DNA of 64,000 bases from Kingdonia uniflora (lineage: Eukaryota; Streptophyta; Magnoliopsida; Ranunculales; Circaeasteraceae). How positions within the stretch are numbered: the first letter of the stretch is position 1; every line of letters begins with the position of its first letter. The notes beneath the pieces are model-generated. The model did not search any database, was not told the origin of the DNA, and saw only the letters and a program-made list of their open reading frames with translations. The stretch is taken from contig JACGCM010000679.1 of NCBI GenBank assembly GCA_014058105.1, positions 310,001-374,000 of the forward strand. The letters are read 5' to 3'. Position numbers and translations under genes: made by a program. Below are positions 47,001 through 56,260 of the stretch, one piece after another.

Positions 47001-48288
47001 ACCCGACGAAAATATCCAAGCAGCACCCCAACAGTAATACGCTCCGCGGATCGACTTCCAGAACCCGAATGAGTCACCGAAAGGAACAGGAACACCACAG
47101 TACCAACCACTACCAAGGCCCAGAACCCAATCACAATTCTAACAAAGGATTCTCGCCTGAAACTGAGTTCAAATCAGCACCACACCCAAAATCAGCAACA
47201 CAAACTACGACAAAGCCCACAATCACACCACGCATCCGCTGCGTCACTCTGATCACCCACAGTCCACCAAATAAACGTTGATGCAAACCCAAATAATTAC
47301 CACCACCGAACACCCAAATCCTCTAATACTCACAAACTAATAATCAACTGAATACCTGCGATTATAGCAAACACCACAAACCCCAATCACCAACAATGCA
47401 AATCCAAACAAACCCCCACAATCACAAACCCTAGAAACCCAATACAACACCAAACCATAGCACAATCATACCCCAATCACCAACAAAGAAACCCAATAAT
47501 CACAACTGCAAGATGAGGAGAAGGAAGCGGGGAAATTACCTAGCGCGAAAAGGGAGCGGCTGAGCTCGGAAAGAAGCGACGGCAGATCGGCGATCATGGA
47601 AAATAGCTCTATCTCCACTCTGGAGAACAGAAACACCTCTCTCTACAATCTAGAACCGGAATTGGGTAGTAGGAGATGATCAACCCAACCCAAATCAAGC
47701 AAGGAAGGAGAAGGAAGAGGAAAGTGAAGGATTGAGTCGGTTAGAGAGAGAGAAGAGAGAAATGTGAGGAGAGAGAGTTGAGATATAAATACTACGACAA
47801 GTCGTTCGAATGGATACGAAAGTCATTTGAATGGATACGAAAGTCGTTTGAACGACTAAGAGGTCATGGGACAAATTCCAGGAGACAAGTCGACTCGTTC
47901 GTACGAATATGAAACTCGTTCGAACGACAATTGCCAAGGGCCAAACGTCCAGGGGACATGAAGGTTCGTTCAAACGACAATCAACCTCGCTCGAACGAGA
48001 ACTGGAAAAACTCCAAAAAGTTACTCTGAGATCCTCCTGAACCACACCAACACCAAGATCCTTAGAAGGCAGGAATAACTCAAAGCAATAAACACAACCC
48101 TATCAGAAACCAACCTCGGACTCCTACAATCAAAACACAACCTTCTCAGATTAAACAACCACCAAAACCACAGAAAATAAATAACACAGAACCTACCGAT
48201 AGAAAATAATAAACGGAAGTTTAACGTAAAGTAATATCTAAATAATAACAATAATTAATAATAAATAAATAAAATCTGGGTCATTACA
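44077..48288 (-). mobile_element. LTR-type insertion 3 (4212 bp, probable solo LTR)
   Basis: On the given strand it starts TGTCACACCCTAAAATCC and ends CTGGGTCATTACA. It is flanked by TATGT (44072-44076) and TATGC (48289-48293), a 4-of-5 match. It has the same orientation as insertion 2. Shared blocks include GTGCAGGTCGGGGAATCC, AAACAACCGAGC, CTCGACCAG-CTAGG and ACATAGGATAACC-CCTGCCT. A TTCGAACG-type array sits at 47803-48000, near its right end. It is longer than insertion 2, with extra sequence in the middle (about 45900-46900). There is no gag or pol. It interrupts the CACTA remnant between exons at 41655 and 48321. Confidence 0.85.
47803..48000 (-). repeat. TTCGAACG-type array in LTR-type insertion 3
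   Basis: Words such as GTCGTTCGAATGGATACGAAA, TCGTTTGAACGAC, CTCGTTCGAACGAC and CTCGCTCGAACGAG recur about eight times at roughly 20-45 bp spacing. Each is a palindrome or near-palindrome around TTCGAA. Confidence 0.85.
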
Positions 48289-48575
48289 TATGCACTCACG
48301 ATCACTTTTTATTCTTTTGTAGGCAGCAAGAGATTCACCACCACCTGATGGAGTGAGGGGTAGAAACTGTATTATGAAAGATATGTATAGTGGAACAGTT
48401 GCTTACGGAAGTATTCAGTTTTCTGGGGTGGCTCCTGAAGGGTTTTATCGTGTCATAGTAGATGAGGTTATTCATGATGATGTACAATTATTTATGGAAG
48501 GCGGTACTCTAGGTGACATCTCTTCGGGTGAAGCTGTTGTATCGCATGAGAGTCTTACCTGTTTCAGGTGAACGT
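48289..48575 (+). pseudogene. CACTA element gene remnant, downstream exon
   Basis: After an acceptor TTTTGTAG (about 48321) the frame reads AARDSPPPDGVRGRNCIMKD, MYSGTVAYGSIQFSG, RVIVDEVIHDDVQLFM and GDISSGEAVVSH. The C-x-K-D-x-x-x-G-T-V-A-Y-G and VVVDEV pattern belongs to plant En/Spm transposon proteins. It is the continuation of the exons at 40857-41740. No stop interrupts this piece. Confidence 0.72.
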
Positions 48576-49247
48576 CATATTTTTATTTTATTATTTCTTG
48601 AAATAAAGTTTGGCATTGATATTATGCAATAACCTTTTAATTTATAATAAAACTTGTTATTGTTATTGAAATATATTGTATTTTTACATTAATTGCTTCT
48701 AGTTAATTAAATTTATAACAACTATTGTGATTATGAGCCGATTGATATGATTGTTGTATATTGAAACAAAATGACTGTTAATGTGACAAAAATTGGGACG
48801 TTTATATTTGTGACATATAAAATGACTAATTGCCATGTTTTAAAATGTAATTATTATGACTGATGTTGTGACTGTTATTTGTGATGTATTTTTTACGACG
48901 TATAAAATAACTTATAAATGTCTTATTAGATACTTCGATGTTTAGGTTAGCGACGCATAAAGCAACGAATTTTATAGTCGTAAAGAGTATGAAATACGTC
49001 TGTTGTTACGACTAAGAATTGTGTCATTCTATTGCAACCAAAAAAGCAATTGTTAAAAGGGTCATAAAATTTAGTAAATACGATGGATGCTTCGACTCGC
49101 CCCTCAGTTGTTAATTTATGACACTTTTCAAGTTGATAACATAAAACTACTGTAAAAAGAACGATGCTTTTTACGACTAAAATGGATGTCACTTTAGGAA
49201 AATAACGACTGACCTGCCCCATCGTTTTTACTCATTTTGGCCTAGTG
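48576..49247 (+). mobile_element. CACTA right terminus with subterminal repeats
   Basis: The region holds repeated short words (TACGAC, GTCGTAA, GACGTATAAAA, TTGTGAC) in both orientations. It ends TTTTTACTCATTTTGGCCTAGTG at 49247, the inverse of a canonical CACTAGGCCAAAA terminus. The 3 bases after it are TCT. I could not find the matching left terminus near 40,500-40,860, so the element is truncated or its left end lies in rearranged DNA. Confidence 0.75.
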
Positions 49248-49376
49248 TCTGTTATACCTCCTCTTTACTCTCTTTACTCTGTAAATAAATATACTACAAA
49301 TGATAAGAGTGATACAAGATATGAGAAAATAACTAGAAAAAAATGAGAAGTTACTTGCAAAGAAATGATAAGTTAC

Positions 49377-49840
49377 CTGACTAGTTTCACCAACATCTTC
49401 CTCCTGGTGAGAGATTACTACTGTGTAACCTCTATAGTCTATTCCTCGACAGATACAACAGTTGTTTGGTCTGCACTAGCCTGTAAATAAACATACTACA
49501 AATAGTAAGAGTGATACAAGATATGGGAAAATAAAAGAAGAAAATGAGAAGTTACCAGCAATAAATAAATAAGTTACCTGACTAGCTTCATCTTCAGTTT
49601 TTTCAACCTCCAGAGGCAGTTCCTCAACAGATACAGCAGTTCTTTGGTCAACACTAGCCTGTAAATAAACATGCTACAAATGATAAGAGTGATACAAGAT
49701 ATGGTAAAACAAAATAAGAAAATGAGAAGTCAACAACAAACAAATGATAAGTTACCTGATAAGCTTCACCAACAACTTCCTCTGGTTAAAGAATATTATA
49801 TCAGTTTTTGCTACCTCTACAACCACCATAGTATGTACAA
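49377..49840 (-). repeat. Tandemly duplicated exon-intron unit (3 copies)
   Basis: The unit combines an exon of about 80-104 bp with its intron. In sense, the acceptor ACAG leads to GCTAGTG-(C/G)A(A/G)ACC and the donor is AGTCAG followed by GTAACTTATC. Exons lie at 49377-49480 and 49578-49658, with a more diverged third at 49756-49840. The introns share TATCTTGTATCACTCTTA and TTGTAG words. The middle exon is open (ASVDQRTAVSVEELPLEVEK), while the first has stops. Unit spacing is about 180-200 bp. Confidence 0.75.
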
Positions 49841-52419
49841 TAAAAGTTAAAGAAGAAACAAATTAAAAAAAATGGTATGGATAGCTCAATACAAACAAAT
49901 ATTAGTAACTTGAGGTTATGAATCCTCTTCTTCAGCAAATACCTTATTGGCATGTTGTACATCTTTTTTTCCATTATAATACACCACTAAAGTTGGTGGT
50001 TCTGAATCCTCTTCTTCAGCAACTTGAGATTGCTCTTCTTTAGATTTAACATTCTCCTCGATATCTTTCTTATCATCATTATTTTTTTCGTCACCCTTCT
50101 TCCACTTCGCATACAACAAATAAAATGAACAAAGACATCAGAAGAAATGAAAGTTCTGGAAAAGAGAATGACAAATACAACCTCACAAATGCCAAAAGCA
50201 TTTTGAACAAATGATAGACTTCTGAAGAAATGGAAAATTGCATAAAGTAAATGCCAATATTTTGAATAACAAATGTCAAATAATATCATATAAATGATAA
50301 GAAGTAGTAAACGGACGATACCGCTTCCAAATTCACTTCAGAAGACCACCACCATATTCAGACGATATCGCTTCCAAATTCACTTCAACATCATCATCTA
50401 CCATTAAATATTTTACCGCCTCCAATCCCTCTCCAGGCGCAACTTGCTAAAGAAAATTTTCTACAGTTGATTGAATATTCTCAAGTTCTGGGAATTCTGC
50501 CCGTCTCTTCCTTGGTACTCTATTAGCCAAGCCCTTCTTGAGGATCTTGGGGATTAAGGTTTCCAATTATATCAGTGGGACATGATCAAATTGTTTATCA
50601 GTGAAAGCTTCTTTCTTCGTGCCTTCAACCTTTTTCTTCAAGGGTACATCAGCTTCTTCAGCCTTTTTGTTCTTCTTATTGGCATTCGACTTCTTCTGCC
50701 ATTCTCCCTTACCTTTTTTCTTCTCTTCAGTCTTTTGATTTTTTTTGTTGGAGGTCTCTTTGCCAGGTTCTCGGCTCTACCTTCTTCATTTTCCCATCTT
50801 CTTTCTCATTACCTCCTCGCTTGCGTTTCGCAGTTTTTTCAGGAGTAGAGAACTGCTACTGCCCAAGGAGTGGAGTATTCCAAGTGGTAGAGTATTGTCT
50901 CTTACTGTAGATATCAAAATTCCTTCCAACATTTTACCATGGTTATGCAACATTTTTCCATGCTTCTCCAACTGGGAGCATACCCTAACCACTACAGCTC
51001 CGATCTCAATGGGAGAAAAACTACTACCTATTGCAGGTGCACCGACTCCAGGTGCACCGATTACAGGTGCATCGATTTAATTTCTCTAAAATATTCAAAC
51101 AGATGACGATGACAAAGGGAAACTTAGAAATGATAGAAAATACTCTAACAATGATAATAGGCATACAATATATGACAAAAAAGGACTTCATAATGATAGA
51201 AAAATCAAACAAATGGCGAGAAGAGAATAAGAAATGCCAAATCTAAACAAATAAAATAATACGAAACATAAATTAAATGACATGGAAGCAATAAAATGAA
51301 TCAATCATACAAAGAATGGAAGATTACCATGGCCTCTTGCATAAGACCTTGTTGCATGTCAGTCTTAGACAGCTTCATAGCTATTACCAACAATTTGGGG
51401 TTAGCAAAAAAATCTTTAAATGTCACAATTTGGCGATGCTTAAAGGATGTCATCCTCCATCCTTGTAGCTTAGGGAACAAATGTATAAATTATTCAATTC
51501 TTGGAAACTTCAGGCTATGAATAGAAAGGAAAGTTCATATCATCAACACTCAGGTACATCCGTACAGTGATAAAGTTTTATCGGATTTTTTACCAGCGGC
51601 CGATCGATAATGAGCAAACTCCACTATTTATCTCCAGAAGAAATTATAGACTTGCTCACCCCAGGGGAATCTGTTGAACTGATCTAGATCATCTACCAGA
51701 TCAATTTACTTCACCCAAACGTTTTTCCCCTTATTCGGGAGGAGAAAGGATAGTATAATTTTTAACAAATTTAATCGAAGAACATCTTCTGCAAAACGAA
51801 ATAACACAATGTAATGATAAGAACCTTAGAATATAATGAGCCAAAAATGGCAAATGCAATACAAATATTGGAGGGGTTAGAAATACAATGAAGAATGATG
51901 ATAAAAAAGATAAAATAAATAACAAATTAGAGTCTTACCCTAATGTCTTTCATATTTTGCCTATTTTAAAGCATCATCAATTTCCTTTAACCCATATGTA
52001 TTATTCTTCTTGGGGAATCGCCTCATTCTAAAATTTATCATATGCTCAGGATTATCGAATAAGAACTCATTTGCAATAAGAAAGATACATAGCCCCAAAA
52101 TCAGGCAAACATCAATGGGGTTCATCTGAATTATCGTCTCCCCAAATTGGAACTTCATATCACCGAGATGACGATCGAATATTTTCACAACCAACGTTGA
52201 CATCGTCGTTATTGGATCAATCAGCAGTAAGGGTGCAAAGTAGGTGGCACGAAGAGTACCCTTCCCCTCTTCAGGCAGAGCTGTAAATATTTTGTGAAGT
52301 CCCAAACCTGTACACCGAGAGGTGTAATTTTTAGTATTAGATGTGCCCTTCTTGGCTCCACCCTCCTGTGTTTGGTTCTCCTCGTCAACTTGTTCATTCA
52401 CTTCTTTATTAGACTTCAT
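49377..52419 (-). pseudogene. Second Ulp1-type MULE gene, N-terminal and linker exons
   Basis: Read on the minus strand from ATG at 52417-52419, it starts MKSNKEVNEQVDEENQTQ. The plant transposon N-terminal domain (DUF1985-like) follows: LHKIFTALPEEGKGTLRATY, QMNPIDVCLILGLCI. The next exon (about 51560-51720) has LVDDLDQFNRFPWGEQVYNF and AAGKKSDKTLSLYGCT, with stops. Then come HLFPKLQGWRMTSFKHRQIV (51325-51535) and VRVCSQLEKHGKMLHNHGKM (about 50880-50990). A Lys/Glu-rich linker (50400-50780) follows, then DEKNNDDKKDIEENVKSKEE (49920-50110). Repeated short exons lie at 49377-49840. The protease domain seen in the gene at 26940-27600 is absent here. Introns carry ACAAATGA words. Stops in several exons make it a pseudogene. 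Confidence 0.72.
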
Positions 52420-52449
52420 TGTGAAAGAAGAAGAAAAAATAGACTTTAA

Positions 52450-53000
52450 TCAAATACATGGTAGGCAGTAGTCACACAAATGATTTACCACTGATATAGC
52501 ACTGAAATCACACACACACGATGGGTAGAATCACGATAATTTTGAGAAAATGGTTTGTGCGACCGGGACGGTTTTTAAGGTTGTCAATCATACACGATTT
52601 GTAGAATCTGGGCAGTTTTTACTGTTTTGCAGTGGTCGTGTAAGAAGAAAGTGTTTGAGGAATGGGGATGGTTTTTGGCGCCAAAAGGCAGACGAACTCG
52701 TGTGAATTACATGTGTTACATAAGCTTAAAGAACAGTAAACAAATGCTAAATAATATAACTGACAGTGACAAAGTCTGTATGAGCCAATACAACTGATGT
52801 TTAAACGCATGACAAATTGGTTTTAACAAATGACAACAAATGCATGTAATGACGACAGGATATGCCTTACACATCTCGAAATAGTAATGACACGTGTAGA
52901 TCAAGAAACGATTAAAATTGGACACGTGGTGTGATAATAATATTTTAAAAATTATTATTAATTATGAAGTGACATTCGAACTAGTGGAGCCCACGGCCTT
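52450..53000. repeat. Direct repeat unit 1 at MULE edge
   Basis: The segment shares ordered blocks with 55535-55940: TTTAATCAAATAC, GGCAG(T/C)AGTCACACA, TGG(C/A)GCCAAAA-GCAGACGAACTC, and ACACGTGG-GTGATATAATAAT-TTTAAA. The blocks keep their order and approximate spacing. It lies upstream of the minus-strand Ulp1-type gene and may be its terminal or promoter region. Confidence 0.7.
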
Positions 53001-54999
53001 ATCTGTTGCCTTACCTGTGGAACCCACGGCTAAGAAACCTAATTTAATGCTCAAGCAGTTGATATTTTTGAAACAAATGGCAAAGTTGTATAAAAAAATG
53101 ACAAAGAATACTGAACAAATGGGAAAAATATTTATATTACATTCTAGAGTACTTGTATCATGACAAACACTACTTGGTGCGTCTCTCGAGGCAGGGGAAA
53201 ACAGATCAAGGGTGTAAAATTGTTTTCAGTTTACTAGGGGCAGTATTGTCTGATGTATACGAAGACGAGGTTACAACCTCGATGTCTCCCTCCATGCATC
53301 TATCAGTAACTAACTACTATCCCAAATTAAAATACATGTCTACCTTTTGCCTGGTCACCAAACAAACTGCCCCATGATTTAAGTTGGCAGTTTTCCAAAC
53401 TAACTAAATTCAAATACTCACCCACATCTCATTCGACTCCTCTTCTCTGTCATTCTCTCTTCATCAGGTCGTCGTAAAGCTTCAATTAATATAATATGGC
53501 ACAAGTCCTCTCTCTTTCTCTCTATATATATATATATCTCTCTCAAACTTTATTGGTTCAATGTTGGTTTGTTCCATGTACTTTACTTTTCAAATGCTTT
53601 ACTTCCAAATATCAGGATCGTGAATCCAGCCGAATTTTGATCTACAAAGTAATTTTCTTTCGAAAGATCACCAAGTTGTAATTTTCCATGTTCTTATATT
53701 TTGTTATTATGATTCCATATTTAAGCAAAAAAAGCAACCGAAGTAACAACAGGGAAAATAAATTGAAAAAAAGTAGTGGAATGAAACAGAGGAATTATCG
53801 GTGACAATAGAGTGTAAGTAGTGGTGTTACTAGAGTCATGATTACAATGGTACGAATGGTTAATAATTTTAAGCTTTATATTATAGAGATCGATACATTT
53901 TTTTTTTGGAAAGTAAGCCACTGAGCCAAGAGCTTAATGGTTAGAGATCAATACATGAAAATAAAACTAAGGATTTTTAAGTTTTTCAAGTTATGTTCAA
54001 ATTTAAATGAGTTCTTGAGAAGAAAAAAAAAATTCCATGGAGGGAAAGTGGGTATGTTGAAAGCTCTCCTTGGTACAGTTGTTTTTGTTTTTCTTTTCTT
54101 TCTTATACTTTTTCTTTTCTTTTCTCTTCTTTTATAAATGTTGGGTATCACTAAGTCATGTTTGGCGTAGAGTTAGCTTTTGTTTTTTATTTTAAGATCT
54201 GAGCCTTGTTGGCTACTTTTTAGTTTTATACTTGATTATAAAGGGTAACACTTAAGTCATATTTGCTTTACATAAGTAAAATTTACTGCCACCAACTATA
54301 CTCTACCCGTGGCATTCACTAAGACTCCTCCTTTATTGAAATACTTGCTTTTACGACATTTTAAATAACACAAATATGTCTTTGGTAATGTATAATCAAA
54401 CATTGTATTTTTAACATAACTTTGGCTTCTTTATTTGGCAGGAAAATTAATTTCATTATCAAACAATAAGTGTTGAAGCTAATCAGTCCATGATAAATAA
54501 TGGAAAGCCAAGAAAACAAGTACGGTCAATGACTCAGGTACATATTATATTTGAAAAAAAAATTCAACTTCAAATTATTTTTGATTTTATTCTGACAAGA
54601 TCAAGTGAAATTTAGATTTACCAATTCTATAGGATGTACCTCGCCAAAATTATGTAAAAGTATGTACTAGAGTTCAGTGTGTAAAATATATGCATAACCA
54701 CATTTACATGGGACATTATCACACTACGATGGGATTTCAAGTTGATGACACGATTTAGCAATACTGGAATTGAGAGAATCTGATTGTGTAAGAAATCATA
54801 ACATGTCTCTTTAGAGTTATCTAATTTTGTATCATGTTGTAAAGATTGTCTTCTATGTTCTTTCTATCTATTGAAGTGAATACACAAATTATTATTGCAA
54901 TATTTTGTAGAGGTTCAAACTTCCAATGTTATGTGTCAAAAAAAAACATTTGATAGGAAGATCTCAATCATGTGGTAAGCTATAACTATTATGCTATAA
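53001..54999. other. Intergenic DNA, no gene assigned
   Basis: A TC/TA microsatellite lies at 53505-53545. A short stretch with splice-like edges (GGCAG at 54443 and CAG-GTACAT at 54540) could be an exon remnant, but its translation is not recognised. ACAAATGG and AAATGAC words occur at 53070-53130. Confidence 0.4.
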
Positions 55000-55009
55000 C
55001 AGTTATATC

Positions 55010-55066
55010 GATAGTGCAAAAGGCGTGCCGACGTATTCACCATGACTTGGTCACGGGTAGTACTAG
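55010..55066 (+). mobile_element. Helitron-like 3' terminus 1
   Basis: A GC-rich hairpin (CCATGAC, loop TTG, GTCACGG, 55040-55056) is followed by GGTAGTA and CTAG at 55063-55066. A short hairpin just before a CTRR end is the 3' signature of plant Helitrons. The 5' TC end was not located. Confidence 0.4.
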
Positions 55067-55289
55067 CATTTATTTTATAGAGAGGTGTATTTCAATTATT
55101 TAGTATCGTAAAATTTGTTTACTCTTTTATAATTCAAGCACAAATCATATCAAACTATTTTTTTTTTGTATTTTTTTTGCTACATATTCTTAACTCTTTT
55201 CAAATACAACCTCCTTCTAAACAATTACAATTACTTAGTGTATAACCTAATATAGTAGCAATTAAAATTTTTCGATATCAACATTCTAA

Positions 55290-55350
55290 AATAGATAGTG
55301 CCCAAGGCGCGTCGACGTAATTGCCCGTGCGTCGTCATGGGTGGTACTAG
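55290..55350 (+). mobile_element. Helitron-like 3' terminus 2
   Basis: This is a second copy of the same end: AGTGCCCAAGGCGCGTCGACG, hairpin CCCGTG / CATGGG (55324-55341), then TGGTA and CTAG at 55347-55350. The two ends are about 285 bp apart and share the phrase A-TAGTGC-(A/C)AAGGCG-G-CGACGTA. They may be nested insertions of one family. Confidence 0.4.
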
Positions 55351-55534
55351 TATAAGACAAATGACAACAAGCTGTTAAGAAATGACATAGATGTATGAAA
55401 GAATACTAGAGTTGAACTAAATAAATTACATATTTTGGTTTGCAGTAGCCGCGCAGACGATTTGCCATCGTTTGTTCCACGAGTTGAGTATAGTAGAGTA
55501 CCATAATTTCCTCCATGCCCAAGGAGTAGAGTAT

Positions 55535-55940
55535 CAGTCTTTAATCAAATACTTACTAGGCAGCAGTCACACAGACGGTTTGTGACAAATAATCAGGACT
55601 GCGATTGAGTAAGAAGAAGAAACTGTTCGATGAATCGGGATCGCTTTTGGCTCCAAAAACCAGACGAACTCCTGTGAACCGCAGGTGATACCTAACCATA
55701 AACGATAAGAAATAGTAACATAATTGGTGAGAGAGTCTGCCTTCTTATAAATAATAAATATGTTCAAAGGTAGGACAAAATGTACTAAAACAAATGACAA
55801 GTAGTTCATGAGATGGTTACAATGTCAGTCTTTCTCGTACACGTGGCTTGATATAATAATTTTAAATGAGTTAAAGAATTTTTTACAATTTTTTACAATT
55901 TTTTATTAGGCCGAATGTGACATTTGTACTTGTGAAGCCC
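55535..55940. repeat. Direct repeat unit 2 at MULE edge
   Basis: This is the partner of 52450-53000, about 3.0 kb away in the same orientation. Both copies are diverged, with several indels. ACAAATGACAA words flank it at 55360 and 55790. Confidence 0.7.
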
Positions 55941-56260
55941 AAAAACAGGTGGTTGTATGCTGTAATATTAAAACTTTAGTATGGGCAAATATGGTTTTTC
56001 CTTTTGCCATTATCGATTTTGGAATTTATTGTTCTCTGGGTCTGATTTTGTAAAGATGGCAAAAACTAGTATTTATTCTCATAATTTCCGGAAAAAAAAA
56101 AAAAAACATTTTATTACGTAAAAGTGTTTATCACGAGCTCTCCACGAGATCCTTTTACCAGCTCAATTGTCAAAGCATCTCCGAATACTTTCGGCAATCA
56201 CACGTAACTTTTTCACTGCTTTGATTCAAACATTAAAAACCCTAATTTCTTCATACAAGC
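55941..56260 (+). promoter_or_regulatory. Upstream region of the trihelix gene
   Basis: This short region lies between a repeat and the start codon. It has a poly-A run (56091-56106), an ACGTAA word, and a leader ending AAAACCCTAATTTCTTC just before the ATG. AAACCCTAA is a telo-box motif, common near plant transcription starts. A TATA box could not be assigned with confidence. Confidence 0.35.

Noticed and set aside
47695..48251. Overlapping minus-strand open frames of 76 and 116 residues.
   Set aside because: They fall across the TTCGAACG array and the pyrimidine-rich part of LTR-type insertion 3; the composition is repeat-driven.
50582..51080. + strand frames rich in Phe and Leu that look like membrane proteins.
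   Set aside because: They are the reverse complement of the Lys/Glu-rich linker of the minus-strand Ulp1-type gene.
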